A stretch of DNA of 64,000 nt from Sapria himalayana (lineage: Eukaryota; Streptophyta; Magnoliopsida; Malpighiales; Rafflesiaceae). The stretch covers positions 968,365 through 1,032,364 of the forward strand of contig JAREIK010003411.1 of assembly GCA_029783825.1 (NCBI GenBank), written 5' to 3'. A program made the position numbers and the translations under genes. The notes under the pieces are model-generated. The model did not search any database, was not told the origin of the DNA, and was given only the letters and a program-made list of their open reading frames with translations. Below are positions 34,741 to 48,180 of the stretch, one piece after another. How positions within the stretch are numbered: the stretch's first letter is position 1; the number at the start of each line of letters is the position of its first letter.

Positions 34741-35439
34741 CTATTTTTTATCATTCTGAAGAGAATCCATCTAAATATCTGGAAGACAATACTAATCAGT
34801 AGAAGAACTCATTATTTTTTTTGATGTGTTATTTATTTTTTACAACGAATAATTTTGATGTGAAATTATTATTTTGTGTGAATATTTTTTTAATTAGGGT
34901 ATGAATTATGTATTGAAATTTATAGATATTTATGTTTATTATCTAACATTTATTCTAAGGTGGATGTTATGTGAATGTCATTTTTTGAATGATATGTGAA
35001 TATGCTTATTTGGTTATAAGTCAAATAGTTTCTATATATAATTATATATTGTATACAGCATACAGAAACTACATAAATGGAACATGTTCCTATTGTAGAT
35101 AATAGAAATGGAAAATTCCATTTCTAAATATATTTCTAAATAGAAATTGATCATATGTTTCTTTGATAATCCATCGCTCATTTAAAATGGATAATACATT
35201 TTTATTTTTTCTGTCACAAAATTAGCGATGTAATCCAAGATATCTTAGTCGTTGTAAATTTTAGTGATGGATTTATTCTACCGCTTTTTATAAAAATGGC
35301 ATTGCATTATCCATTTCTAATTTAGAGAGGAGGATTTTAGAAATGGATTCTTTCCAATTCTAATTACGTCGCAATTTTACCATAGCAACGAAATTATAAA
35401 TAAAATAGGGCATTTCTGATTTCATCTTTTCTTGTAGTG

Positions 35440-35682
35440 TATATAGTTATATAATTATATTTATATATAATTATATATGCTTATATATCTACATATATTT
35501 ATATATAATTAATATATATATGTGTGTGTGTGTGTGTGTGTTTATATATATAAATGTTTATATATGTATTTGTAGACAATTATAAATATATATAATTAGA
35601 TATAAATATATGTAAATATATTAAACACATTTACAAACAAATATAAGCACATAAATAAATATCTATATGTATACTTATATAA

Positions 35683-35746
<64 letters not shown>

Positions 35747-35870
35747 ACTTATACATAACTATATTAAGTATATAAGTATTTAAATATATCTAGATATATA
35801 AGCATATATATAAATAAATTTATATGTGTATGTGTGAGTGTGTGTGTGTAAATATAATTTTGAATTTTTA
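35440..35870. repeat. TA/TG microsatellite right of CACTA element 1
   Basis: (TA)n with GTGTGTG blocks (35521-35540, 35701-35720 and 35825-35850). It is the continuation of the array into which the CACTA element inserted. Confidence 0.9.
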
Positions 35871-36389
35871 AAAACTAAATCACTTTTCAAAATCCAAAGA
35901 AATTATTTTGCATTTTATGGTGGTTTTCAAATTTGAAAACTACTCAGAATGTTTTTAAACAAAACTTGATAGCAAGGGAGCAAATTTGGGATTTCAATTT
36001 TTGGAGCTTAAAACATAAATATTTTACGTTGTTTGGAATATTTTTTTTAATGTTTTAATTGGGAACCAAAAATGTAAATATTTCCATTTTGGCTTCTTAT
36101 AACATAATATTTCCAATAAAACATTGTTCATTTAAAAAACAATAATTATGTTTTGGAAGAATTATGTTCATGGATAAGAGAAAAATAAATTATTGTTAAA
36201 AATAAAAAAATTAAAAATTATAGAGAATAAAAAATATTGAATGTTTAAATAGTAAATGCCCAAACTGCCCACGTCACAATTGACAATCCTGAACTTTTTA
36301 TTAAAGATTGAGATTTAAAAATGTTTTTTTAAGAAACATTTTTTTGATATTTATTTCACAAACCTAAATATATTGTATCTATCACCCAT
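35871..36389. other. AT-rich intergenic DNA, no gene seen
   Basis: No coding or repeat signature recognised beyond A/T runs. Confidence 0.45.
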
Positions 36390-36510
36390 TCTATCTCTCC
36401 TCTCTTGTTGTCTCTTCTCTCTCTATCTCTCTCTCTCTCTCTCTTTCTCCCCTCTCTTGTGATCTCTCTTCTCTCTCTCTCTCTCACTTTCTCTCCTCTC
36501 TGATCAAAGT
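36390..36510. repeat. CT-rich (TCTCTC) tract
   Basis: Pyrimidine-rich TCTCTC runs with TCTTGTGATCTC inserts. It borders the copia relic. Confidence 0.85.
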
Positions 36511-37122
36511 CTTTAAAAAATATTTTTATCCATAAAGTTTTACAAGTTTTAGTAGCTACATTGAACTCAACCTCAATGCTTTATAATGATGTGCACTTTT
36601 GTCGCTTAGATTTCCATGATACAGCTTCCCTCCCAAAGGTAATTAGATAATACTAAGATAGCTGAGAAGTCTCTCATAAATACATGAGGATAGATTTCAC
36701 TTTAGTTTAGTGATATCCACATAGGTTTGAAAGACAATGGTTAATAATGCTAATAATGTATACTATATCTGGTTTAATATAGACCATAACATATATAAGA
36801 CTACCAATTACTAAGGCATAGGGGACACGACTTATGTCTCTCATTTCCTCATTAGTCTTGATATTATCTTCGGTACTCAACTTAAAATATCTAGTAAAGA
36901 GAGTTGAGACTTACTTAGCCTCTTTCATAAAAAATCTCTCAATAACTTTATTGATATATCATTCTCGAGATAACTAGATATGCTTAGAAGTTATATCCTA
37001 GATGATACTCATTCCTAAAATCTATCTGATAGAACCTAAGTCTTTTATAGAAAAAACTTTTCTCAACTTCCCCTTAAGTCTATCAATCTATGCTCTATTT
37101 CAATTAATGATCAGCATATCAT

Positions 37123-37410
37123 CTACCTACCATAAAAGTATAAGTTTGTCTTCACCCAACTGATGACTAATAAATATATAGTTATCACAATATGTATGTT
37201 GAAAGCCACAATACTCCATGAATGAATAGAATTTCTTGTACCACAGCCTAAGAGCTTTTTAAGTAAATACAAGCTCTTATTCAATTTGTAAATAAGATAT
37301 TCACTTCCTTCTTCAATGAATCCCTTGGGATGATCCATATAGAGAGTCTCATTAAGCAATCCATGAATAAATATAATCTTTACATCTAGTTGATCAATTT
37401 CTATGTTCAA
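37123..37410 (-). pseudogene. Copia reverse transcriptase fragment
   Basis: Best-preserved piece of the copia relic. QLDVKIIFIHGLLNETLYMD and HPKGFIEEGSEYLIYKLNKS match the RT motif where the first catalytic Asp lies in QLDVKTAFLHG. After NKSLYLLKKL the frame decays. The codon before VDD (37118-37126) is TAG, so the YVDD active-site Tyr has become a stop. Confidence 0.85.
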
Positions 37411-38982
37411 GCTAGTAACCTAAGTTAGAACTACTTGGATAGATGAAATCTTCATTTTGGGAGAGAATATATCATCAAAATCAATTTTTTTCTTTTAACT
37501 AAATTCGTTGACTACTAACCAAGCCTTGTATCTTAGTTAAAAGTCAACATCATAAAGTTTTAGTCTAATAGTCATCTATATTTTCAAATATCACTTCTAT
37601 TTTGGCAAGGGTACTAGATCGTACATCTGGTTGAAGAGACTCCATCTTTTTCTACATAACATGAAGTCATTATTTTATTTTAAAAGAGATGACCTCCTAA
37701 AATGTCTTGTGCTAGTCCACATCAGTGAGCAATATGTAATCACAAAATATAGAAAATACCTAGCAAGGTCTAGATTATCTTCTTAGTTTAGACAAAGATG
37801 TATCATCATGAATAATTGGTTCCTACCCAATTGCAACTGTAATATGGTTCCCCATCTCCTCAATTGGTATATCATGGGGCGCAACATAATTAGGTATACC
37901 CTATGGTTCTAAAATATTATGTGTATCTTGAGGATCAGAATTATCATGCAACTACTTTAATCCTCTCACATAATCAAATTGATCTCTAGAAGGAATCACT
38001 CTCTTATAAATCTTTATGGAAGCACTCTCTTATCTGCTCGGATAACTACCCTCCACAAATTAATTTCTCCAAAAAAATCACATCTCTGAACAAGCATCTT
38101 GCCAATTAGGTCCTATTGTCTATGCTTGAATTTCTCATGTTTATATCCAATGAGAGGTATGGACATATAGTATCATCAAGTTGAGATATTTATCTTTTGG
38201 GATATAGATGTTGACTTTATAGTGATGTCATTTAATTGCGGTATCTTGGCTAGTGTCTTTTCATGTCTAATATCATAGGATACACAATAGCTATCAATCT
38301 AGCCTTGATATTATCCCTCATTATCAATATATACGAAGATCAATTTCTTACTATTTTCTCACTCAACTCTAGTATGAAAATCCTGAAAAATAGTAGACTT
38401 GATGTTTTACTTTTAGTGTATATGCCCATACTTTCCTATATTGATCAATAATGAATATGATAAAATAAAGGTCCTTAATGAGTATTTTTCTTTATATGGA
38501 GTAGACATTGGAATGCATAAGATCGTGGATATTTGATCTCCTCGAAGGTTGGACAAAAGTAAAACAATACTTAATGGATTTTTCCAACCATGTTGTCCAT
38601 ATAATAATCAGGAAAAGATCCCTACTTGAATGATAAGATATTACTTATAGCTAAAAGCTATATACCTTTCGCGCTCACATGACCAAGTCTCCTTTACTAA
38701 AAACTAATATTACTCTTTTGATGAACAATATTTATCTAATCTTCAGATACTCTTGCCTAGAGACAAATGTCAACAGACATTACAAACTATTATTGTATGA
38801 GTGACATACAAAGTACTATTTTCTGTGACATACAAAGTACTATTCTTTATATCACTCACAATGACTAATATACCTTTGACCAGTTTCTACTGGTCATCAC
38901 CAAAATGACTGATATATGTCATGTTATCCCGCATGCCAACTAACATTAGATCACTAGAATATCTAGTAAATAGTGAACATCT

Positions 38983-39243
38983 CTAATTATCAATTGGTGT
39001 CCATGTCTTCATCTTTAGACAAATGTCTCTCTTGCCTAAAATTTGTGATGTCCCATTATTACCCTTCTTTATTGTTTCATAATCATCATATATGCAGGCA
39101 ATAAAAAAGACAGTGTGCCAAGTAATATAAAATAATCCTCCTTGGTCAATAAGCCAATCACCTACTAGAGATAATATATTAGCAAAAATATTATCCCTAA
39201 CTAGCATCAAGTCACATTTTGAGATGATGTTGGCCTCTCTCAT
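38983..39243 (-). pseudogene. Copia protease / GAG-pre-integrase fragment
   Basis: GDWLIDQGGLFYITWH followed by YDDYETIKKGNNGTSQILGK and RDICLKMKT corresponds to the copia protease region (WLIDSGASFHVT, then the GNxGxxxIxGxGD segment). The catalytic DSGA motif is changed to DQGG. No intact frame extends from it. Confidence 0.75.
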
Positions 39244-40189
39244 GGGTCTATCGCTTCTCTTGTGATATTGTTATAGTTTTTTCCAAGAATAATATTTTTT
39301 TTCATGCATCTAATCTTGTTATGGTAGTAACACTTAATTTCTTTTCTACTTTGTGACATGTCTCTAGAAGAATGAGTTCTTCCATCAGGTTGTGTATGCC
39401 TCATGATGCTCCTACCATGTGTCTAAAAAATGAGAATACCATGAGATGCTCATCCATTATCATTTCTCCTTGCTTCTTAGGATAATAAGTTTTCTGACAT
39501 AACATGCATTAACATATCACCTCTAGGTGGTGACATACTCAAGGAAACCACAAAGTTATCCAACTATCTGAAAGTGTGATCATCATATGACAAGCTAATA
39601 GTTCATCTTCCAGGACCATTTTCATGGATGAAATTTAATTCACCAACCATTAAAATATGTTAATGTGCACCAACATTATAATGTCATCCTTGAAATTCAG
39701 GATAACTAGACATCAAATAATCAACATTTTAATTCTAGATATGTTATTTCCAAACATAGATTATTGTTTCTCTAATAACTTGTATGTCTTCATTTCATTG
39801 GTAATATGTTGATAAGTATTACTACTTATCCATTAGTGAATTGCAGAGATAGCTTTAAAGTGAATGTCTTCTCATTATTCTTCACTCATTTGAGGTGTGT
39901 CAACTTGGTATTGGAGGGTGGGTAAATGATTACCTACTTCTTGATTGGGCATGAGAGTAGACCATTGCATTCATTGTGTATTTCATATTTTGTTCCCAAA
40001 TATACTACATGATTATGTACTATGTATTAAATAAATTTTATACATGATAATATATATATATATATATATATTAGAAATACTAGAGTTAGAAAAACAAAAC
40101 CTTTGTAGTTGCACATGCATTACTAGTTAAACAAGGATAAAAATATCAACTTTTAAACTTGATCTCTATTCTTGTGATACTATGTAATA

Positions 40190-40830
40190 CTCTATTTGAG
40201 GAAGAGGACATCGAGGTGGTGGGCAGAAGAATAAAAAATTATCTTTGGATTTTGATGAACAAACCTTCATAGAGAGTATAGATACTACAACAACTACCAT
40301 TGCATAAGTGAGTGTTGTGGCTATCATCATTGCATAGGTGAGTGCTATGGATTCCAGCATTGTACAGGCTAGTGCAACTATGAACCAAGGAATGCCAAAT
40401 ACACTTCAAAGATTCAAGTCATACCATCCACAAATGTTCATAGGAGAAGGGAATGTAATGGTTGTTGATCATTAGTTCCAATATGTCACAAAGATTTTGG
40501 AGGCCATAGAGATCACCTTTGATGCCTCTAAGATAAAGCTGGCCATATTTCAGCTAGAGGGAAAATCTCAAGTATGATGGGATTGGGTTGGGTCAAAGCC
40601 TCAAGGGACTTGGAGGTAATGAAATGCATGGGTAGAGTTCATGGTTTGTTGTGCATCTAGATGGCATGAAGGTGTAGCATATTTTTCACCACCAATATTA
40701 TTGGAGGGGAATAAAAAAATACTTTGGGAATTTTGTTCATTGATGTCTCACATGTCAGCAATTAATGGCTAAGCATCATAAACCAATGAGATTACTCGAG
40801 TTATTAGAAGCAACTAATGGTTGTTAATGC
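40190..40830 (+). pseudogene. Ty3/gypsy gag fragment
   Basis: The plus-strand frame starts with a Gly/Arg-rich RGRGHRGGGQ segment, as in gypsy gag N-termini. The retrotransposon gag domain follows: QRFKSYHPQMFIGEGNVM, FQYVTKILEAIEITFDASKI and KLAIFQLEGKSQV, with the WW region read as stop-WDW. Further along IRVIRSN-type similarity fades. No protease, RT or integrase follows on this strand, so only the 5' part of the element remains. It lies next to, and opposite in strand to, the copia relic. Confidence 0.72.
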
Positions 40831-42600
40831 ATGTCATGTAAGATTTTGTATCTTACTTACCATGTACATCATGAGGGTATGATGTAGTGTAAGTAATAGT
40901 AGGTAGGCTTACTAAGTCAGCTTATTTTTAGCTACATTACATATGATTTTCATTCTAAAGAAATTTTATAGGTTGCATATATAAGATCATATAGTTTCAT
41001 GGAGTGTTAGTATTCATAATATTGAATTAGGATCCCAAGTTTATGACTCATTTTTGGAAGAGTTTCTAGTGAGTCATGGTGACACAATTGACTTTTCATC
41101 TCAAGATTGATAATCTAAAAAAGAGGATCATCCAAACTTTATAGGACATGCTCTAGGCTTGCATCCTAGATCTCAAGGGTAGTTGGGAAGAGTATTTATC
41201 CTTAATGGAGTTCAACTACTATTGAGAAATTTTTATCATTGGTAACAGTATCATGTTAACAAAGATCCATAAGTATATGAGTTATATAAGTAATAAAGTA
41301 AACTTTTGTCTAGATATTGATCCCATAGAAATTATATCAGTAGTTTAGTCAATTAATTGTGAGACAATTCAATTCTAGTAAAATAAATATTTTAAATAGT
41401 AGTATCAATCTTAGATTTGTGATTTATTTATTTAATTTATATGATGTAAATTCAAATAGTTCAAATTATATTAAGTTTTAATACAAACCAAGGTTGGGTT
41501 GTTGTATAATGAATCTTTTTTCTAATGTTATATAAGATAGCCATCACAATTAAGCCCATCCTAAATGAAATTCTGATTATACTTGTCCTCTTGGCACATC
41601 ACCATCGATATAATAATTCATCTTTACTCAAAAGTCATTCATAATCTCATATTTTTCAGGCAACTCATCAATTATCTTTAATGGTTGCTTCATATATATA
41701 TACTCTTGTTCTCTAAATTTTAGGTATCATATCATAAAGATCAAGAATTGACATGGTTTATAAGTATTTAAAATTTTGGCTTTGAAAACATTATACTTTC
41801 ATATTTAACATAATCATTTCTCAAGTTTTACTAGTGAGAACTATATAAGTGAAAGTAACTCAAAAAGTTATCACCACTTTATGAGTTATAATAAATCATA
41901 CATTTCTTGAGAAATACTTGTCACCGATCTCCTTAGTGATGATGTGATTTCCACATGAAAGGCAAAAATCTTAAGAGAACATTTTATATAATATTTACCT
42001 CAATCAAATACTAGTCTTTCTAAAACATGTATAGTAGATTGATATGTAAAATTATTCATACTTTTGGCTTCATAAGATACATACAATAGTTTTCATACCC
42101 AAATTTTGAGTTTTAATGTATAAGTTTATTTTGTGCATCGTAGTCAGAAGGGATGTCACTTTCTTCCTACCATATGCATGAGTGAGCCTTATTGTTTACT
42201 TGTCACTATTTACCACTATAGCTCACATAAACCTACCAATATTAAAAATCCTAATTCAAGTTCAATTTAATTATACACATCCATTAATTTCTATAACACA
42301 ACATAAATTAAAGTATATTTATTAATATAAAACTATTTTTATATAACACAAATAAAGTAATACAATCTTAAATCACATGTTATTTTGATATAAATTCTCA
42401 AATCTACCCTAGAGATGAATAGTTTGAGATTTATGCCTCAAAACTCTAGTAATTAGCTTATGTCTTGCATTCCTTGCTTACATGTGGAGTCTCTAGGGAG
42501 TGTTAAATTCATCTCTAGGGTTTAATTGATGCACCTTAGCTTTTAATTAGTGTGTGGAAGAAGAAGAAGAAGAATAAAGATTCTTCTTAACTTCTTTCTC
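40831..42600. other. AT-rich DNA, no gene recognised
   Basis: No convincing protein similarity on either strand. It may contain the eroded remainder of the gypsy element that begins at 40190, but I saw no pol motifs. Confidence 0.45.
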
Positions 42601-42640
42601 TCTCTTTTATGCTTGAATAATTATGTATTACTTTAAGTAG

Positions 42641-42680
42641 AAAGTCATGGCTTTCTCTTTTGGAAGAAAGCCATGACTTT
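42641..42680. repeat. Perfect 16-bp hairpin with AGTCATGGCTTTC arms
   Basis: AAAGTCATGGCTTTCT (42641-42656) and AGAAAGCCATGACTTT (42665-42680) are perfect complements around the 8-nt loop CTTTTGGA. Confidence 0.93.
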
Positions 42681-42908
42681 GACCTTCATTTCTTGAGATC
42701 GAGGGTGCAACTCTAGAAAGTGACTACAACTCTAGAATGTATCTCAATCCTTCTATAAGAAAGTCATGGAACTAGGAATAGTCATGGCTTTGAAATTCAT
42801 TTTTCTCATTCAAAATATAGCCATAATACTAGGAATGAGCATGATATTAGAAAATGCCTTTCATATGCATAATATGGACACGATGATGGGAGTGGTCATG
42901 GGCATGAT

Positions 42909-42940
42909 ATTCTTTGCACCATGGTCATGGTGCAAAGAAT
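42909..42940. repeat. Perfect 15-bp hairpin, near-palindrome
   Basis: ATTCTTTGCACCATG (42909-42923) and CATGGTGCAAAGAAT (42926-42940) pair around two bases. It lies in a field of degenerate AGTCATGG/GCCATAAT words (about 42640-43340). Confidence 0.93.
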
Positions 42941-43340
42941 GATCTTTCATGTGTTTCAAGTGACTATAATACTAAGATTGGCCACAGTACTAGCCTTGAC
43001 TTATTTCACTTATTCTATATCCATGGTGCTGGTAGTTAACTCAAACATAATGGTTGTGGCTTTGATTTATCATGAACAAGAGTCATAGCCTTAGAGTATG
43101 ATCATTATCGAGTAATATCCTCTGCAAAATTTTATGTCTAAAAGTCACAATGCTGAATAATTATTGTGTATTTGTCATAAGTAGTGTTGGCTCTGTAACT
43201 TTTTGTAACACAAAAATTATGACTTTATAAAAAGGTCATAAGTAGTTTTGGCTCTGTATTTATGACTTTATAAAGTCACAATGCTTATTAAAGATAAAGT
43301 CACAATGATAGGAAGTAGCCATTAATTTTGGCAATAGGGG

Positions 43341-46300
43341 GGTACTTGGTCATTGTGACTTGAAATTAATGTTGCATTCATTTAATTGCTATGAGATAAG
43401 CATGCTTAGGGCTCCATAATAATATCATAAACACAAAGAATATATTACTTAGTTAAAAGATTATGCTAATAAAGTGATAGAGTTATAGCATAGAAAAATT
43501 ATCATGCATAATTGTGTAGTATTTTGGCTAAGAATAAATGTAAAAACTATACAATATTGCATAATCTACCTATTAGCCAAATATCTGCAAAAATATATTG
43601 ATTTCATGATTATCCATCAAAATCCTCTAAAACTCCACAAAGTCACAAATTTGATTCATTCATGTTTCATTCCCCTGCTTACATATTATCTAAAAATACC
43701 AAAATACTTAAGAATCTTCAGTAATTTGAATACTAGATAAACTCGCACACTAAAATTATTATGCATGCCCAAGTAATAACTTCACTCATGGTAAATAAAA
43801 AAATAAAATGACATCATCTCAGATCAAATTCAACACAATGATTATAAGTTCACAATATGAAAATAAATAAAAGTATAAATCAATGTGCTCAGAGAGCTAG
43901 TCAGTATGATTTTTCTTTAAAACCATACTTGTGAAATGTGAAATTTGCTTTTAAGGGCTTGAATGGTTTATTAGAAATAGATGGCCTCTTTAAATTTCTT
44001 TTTATGTGTGACCAACTAATCCAATATCTTTGTCAAAATATCATAAAGTACCTCTTGTCTTTTCCTAATTGAATTTAGTGCACCCTCAAAAAATTTATCA
44101 TAAATTATAAGACCTTTTGATTTGCACAACATTATCTTACTTCCTCTATCCACTGGTGCTCTCGATATTTTATGTAATTTCTATTTGTTTTGTCTCTTTT
44201 CTCTATTTTTCTTTTCCAATCCATCAATATGGTCTCGTATAGTATCCTAAATGATTCATCCCTGCTCATCAATTCAATATCTGTGCATTTCATCAATTTC
44301 TCCAAGAGTTTGTAGATCCTTTTCAAAATGTTATTTCTTTGTGATAAAAGACATCTCTTTTTGATAGAGATAATTTTCACACATCACATCATATTTGTTG
44401 ACTTATATTATTATTGTGCATAGGGATTTGTTCTCATTTTCACTTCTTCCTTATTTTTTTCAGTATTTGGCTGCATTTTTTTTCAAAATGCTTAAAATAA
44501 CAACAAATATACCTTCATGTATAAAGGAATGCTCAATGTAGGCTAGCTCATTCTCTCATCTTTCCACTCCTTTTTTTCACTTGCATATTAGCTCTCGTGA
44601 AGGATGAGCCTTCTTCAAAAATTTTTATCACTCCTTCCTCTTAAGCATTAGCTTCTTCTCTTTTTATCTATTTCAATTCCTATTTTAATGCCCAACAATG
44701 TCAAGAGGGACACCATTGAACATATTTCATCAACATGTTCATCCATGGTGACTTTCTCAGCTATACATAATAGAGTAATAAAAAAATGGTAAATTAGTTG
44801 GCTAGAAAATTAACCCTAAAGAAACCCAAGAATCTAATTTCTATTGATTTTTTCCACATCAAAATGGTAACCAATGAGGATAGAATACAACATGATCACT
44901 CTCTCTAGAATGATCATCGAGATATGGAAAGTCACCAATAAAAATAATTATATGAAATACAATCAAACATTGCTTACCTATGAGTTCTTCCCTCAAAATT
45001 TTCATATGCAATCTTTTAAATCACCCTATATGCACCATTTCCCATTCATTGACAAACTTGTAATAGTTGAAAAATCGAGTTCCCTTTAGAGAAATTTAAA
45101 ATCTATGTTATCCTTGGCTCCTTGGAATTTAAGCAACTCATTTATTATCCTCCAATCAAAATACACCCAAATACCTCTCACATAGCATATTTTTCCTTGC
45201 CTCCAAATTGGCATACAATTTTTCTATGATCAAAAAATTGCCTCAATCTCTATGTGTATAAATAATTATACCTAAATTCTCATCTTGATAATATCCCCAA
45301 AAGAGGAATGAATTCATTGAAACCACTTTTTTGATAGAGCCATTCTTGGATAAAATAGAATTCATTTATTGTTGCCCAATTTCTTAACAAAAATTATTGT
45401 GAGCATCATAGATTCATGTGGAATTTCTATGATTTTAGGTTTCTATCTCTTCCCTTTCTTCTTACTTCTCATTTCTCCAATATTTTTCATTGAAGATATT
45501 CACCCTTCCATCATTTAATCAACAAACAAAGTGAATTTACGGTTATGTTATCATGGTGTCGTAAGAGAATTGAGATTTTTGTGGAGGAAAGTTTAAGGTT
45601 AAGTAATTAAAGTCATGACATGATTACTGATGGTTATTGTTTTATGGGCTTATTTTTCTTCTGTAAATGAAAAGTTATAGTGCTATGTCAAGTAGTTCCT
45701 TCAAATTAATGGAAATAAGTCTCAACCATGGCTATAACATTTTATTTTTGGTGATACACCTTCATTATTGTAACACCAAAGTTGTGGTGTTGAAAAATGA
45801 TTGTGACTTTGGGATAAAAAATTTCAGAATCATATCTAGTTTGAATCTATGATTCTTTTATCTGGAGGAATTGAATATGACTATGTACATGCAATATTTA
45901 TTCTTAAAAAAGACACTTCATTAAACAACATGAAAAAAAAAACTCTTGGATTGCTTCTCAAGTAATGTTGTATTTAACATCTATAGCTATACCAATAATA
46001 TTACCTTTTCTTCATCTGAAATATCTATTATCTAAGCTAAATTCTTAATATAATTCTTGGCATCTTTCCTTCTTGTACTTTGGCATTAGTCATTGATGTT
46101 AGATAAGTAATTATCTTGATGAAATCATCTATGAGGATAGTTAGGATGAAGGCCATTTCTTTAAATTTGCACTAGCCTTGACATTACAGAATATTTTGAC
46201 TTTTTCAACATTTTGATCCCGTTTCTCCTCCAAAGAATCCTCTACAAAAGCCACCAAAACTTCAATGTTTTATTTAGATTTTTCTTTTGGAATGATCGAT

Positions 46301-47380
46301 ATTATATCTTCAATTTTTTATTCTAAATTTTCAGCCTCTACCATCTCCTATATTAGCCATTGACACTTTTGTTATATTGCTTTCGTCATCTTTTTTGACT
46401 TATTTCAATTCCTCTGTATCAGCCACTAAAACTTTTAATACATAACTTTATTTTAATATAACCAAGTCTATTACTTTATCTCTCTCATTCCATCATCTCA
46501 CCCTCTCTTTCATAGTGGTATTTGATTTTCTCACCTCAATTAGTATTTGGGTGAGCATATCTATCTTTGAATGAAGATTCAGTTGATGGGGGGATCATAA
46601 AATGTGCTATCCTCATGGCTTCTAAATTTTCACTCTCTATTAATCTCTTTTGGATAATTATAGTATTGATTATTATTTCCATATGGTGTATAATAGAATC
46701 ACTACTTTATCCATAATAAGTCTTCTCATATTGATAGTTTGGAATGTTTTTACTTATTCTTATCACATATATTTCCAAATATTCATCTTCTTCATTCTTC
46801 TCCTTTAGCACCTTATGATTTTTTAAGGTTTTATTTGAAAGATTGGCTTAACATTTCCTTTTGATAAATTTTTCCGTGGCTTATGCTCATGGTCAGCATG
46901 GGTCATGCTCCAATAATGCCATAATTCTAGCCATTCCTAGATTATGTGGACCAGACCCAACATGCCCTAAAATGATTCATTTTGAGCAATACATCAATAT
47001 GTCATGTCGAGCCACCTTTAGGTTTGAGGACTATTGTGTATGCATGACTATCTCTAATATAGGGCATGCTAGATTACCACAATGACAAGATTTGGCCCAA
47101 AAGCTTGTAGGATACATAGTAAGATGTAAATATAATAAAATTTTGAATTCATGATGCTCAATGTTTTGAAAATATTATGTTCCACCACAACAAATATAAA
47201 GTATTTGGGTTCCAAAAAAACCATTTTTTGCTTGCCCGGATAGGCACCAAACTTAAAAGTGATTATATTTTGATGTACTCAATTATACTTTATCCAAAAT
47301 AACTTTCTATATGATACGCCAACACATCAACATCCCATGTAATGTAACAAAAAAATAGAACATCTTAAAAACATATATAT
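43341..47380. other. AT-rich DNA, no gene recognised
   Basis: No domain could be identified. One plus-strand segment at about 45948-45990 (TTGGATTGCTTCTCAAGTAA, then TTTAACATCTATAGC) resembles a spacer often seen in plant Ty3/gypsy elements, so part of this region may be an old gypsy relic. This is weak, from memory of similar sequences. Reading frames at 43504, 44132, 44874, 45667 and 46861 are short and lack support. CATG-rich words occur at 46880-46930. Confidence 0.4.
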
Positions 47381-47894
47381 CATGATATATATAATGATAC
47401 ATACACAAATACACACACGCGCGCGCTATGTATCAAGATAAATATCTTGATATATATAATATTGAAAGGATATATGTCATGATATGTTTCATGATATAGA
47501 TGCTTTATATAAAGTTAAATATTAGAATCTACATGTACACTGAATCATGTACATATGTTTGTAAATACTATATATGTTGTGTATCTATAATGCGCACACA
47601 CACACACACACACAATATATATATATATATATAGTTACATATAGTAATATAGATAAATATGTTATATAAGTTACCCATTATTATTATATATATGTTATAT
47701 ATATATATATGTATGTATCTTTATAGTTACCCATTATTATATATATAGATAGTTATATATACATATCTATGAATATATATGCTTATAATTACATAAATTA
47801 AATATATATACACATATATATATTCATAGATTTATTTATATACATAGTGATATATAAATAGTTATAAACACACATGTGCATATATAACTATTTA

Positions 47895-47925
<31 letters not shown>

Positions 47926-47966
47926 TTATTTATTTATTTATTTATATTTATTTATATTTATATATT

Positions 47967-48003
<37 letters not shown>

Positions 48004-48120
48004 ATACACACATAACAAATTGTAATATGTAAATATATATGGAGTTATATATGAATATATATATATATATATGCATACATATATATGTGTGTGTGTTTGT
48101 GTATAATTGTATATATATAA

Positions 48121-48155
<35 letters not shown>

Positions 48156-48165
48156 GTTTGTATAC
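47381..48165. repeat. TA/CA microsatellite block with ATATAGTTACATATAG motif
   Basis: (TA)n, (CA)n, a CGCGCGC stretch (47418-47426) and the word ATAGTTACATATAG. The same word set recurs near 57200-57430 and 60110-60700. Confidence 0.9.
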
Positions 48166-48180
48166 CTATGTATATTTAAT
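48166..48180. repeat. Probable target-site duplication of LINE 3 (left)
   Basis: CTATGTATATTTAAT; the partner at 50950-50964 differs at one base. Confidence 0.6.

Larger units (their letters stand above)
27224..35439 (+). mobile_element. CACTA (En/Spm) element 1, full length but decayed
   Basis: The left end is CACAACAAGAAAAAG (one change from CACTACAAGAAAA). The right end is the complement of CACTACAAGAAAAGATG. Both flanks carry the 3-bp duplication TAT (27221-27223 and 35440-35442), as expected for CACTA. Total 8216 bp, inserted in a TA-rich array. Subterminal regions are full of AAATGG/CCATTT words (27290-27610 and 35090-35400), typical transposase-binding subterminal repeats. It encodes TNP2-like (about 28890-32504) and TNP1-like/Transposase_24 (about 33380-34740) relics on the plus strand, both riddled with stops. 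Confidence 0.92.
36520..39930 (-). mobile_element. Ty1/copia gag-pol relic without recognisable LTRs
   Basis: Read on the minus strand the domains follow copia order. Gag/UBN2 remnant (about 39530-39930): SSMKMVLEDELLACHMMITL. Protease-like segment WLIDQGGLFYIT, where the usual DSGA reads DQGG (about 39110-39160). Integrase core: YIDNEGQYQG and YDIRHEKTLAKIPQLN (about 38230-38330). RT: IEIDQLDVKIIFIHGLLNE (37123-37410), with the YVDD block degraded to stop-VDD at 37118-37126. RNase H region: VPYALVIGSLIYVMVYIKPD (about 36750-36810). Numerous stops. LTRs and a primer-binding site were not identified. Confidence 0.85.
42640..43340. repeat. Degenerate interspersed (A)GTCATGGCTTTG / GTCACAATGCT repeats
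   Basis: Words such as GTCATGGCTTTG, CCATAATACTAGGAATG, GTCATAAGTAGTTTTGGCTC and AAAGTCACAATGC recur with variable spacing. The GTCATAAGTAG..TTGGCTCTGTA segment occurs twice about 56 bp apart (about 43177 and 43233). Two perfect hairpins fall in the same field. No coding signal. Confidence 0.6.

Noticed and set aside
40166..40360. Minus-strand frame opposite the gypsy gag
   Set aside because: Shadow of the plus-strand gag fragment.
36390..40830. LTRs of the copia relic and a full gypsy element
   Set aside because: No pair of direct repeats or primer-binding site could be found by eye, so the elements are called as internal relics only.
44132..44380. Charged minus-strand frame of about 80 codons
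   Set aside because: No domain recognised and no flanking partner; it may be a retrotransposon relic but cannot be supported.
46861..47085. Possible Cys-containing small protein
   Set aside because: No homology recognised, CATG-rich local repeats, decayed surroundings.
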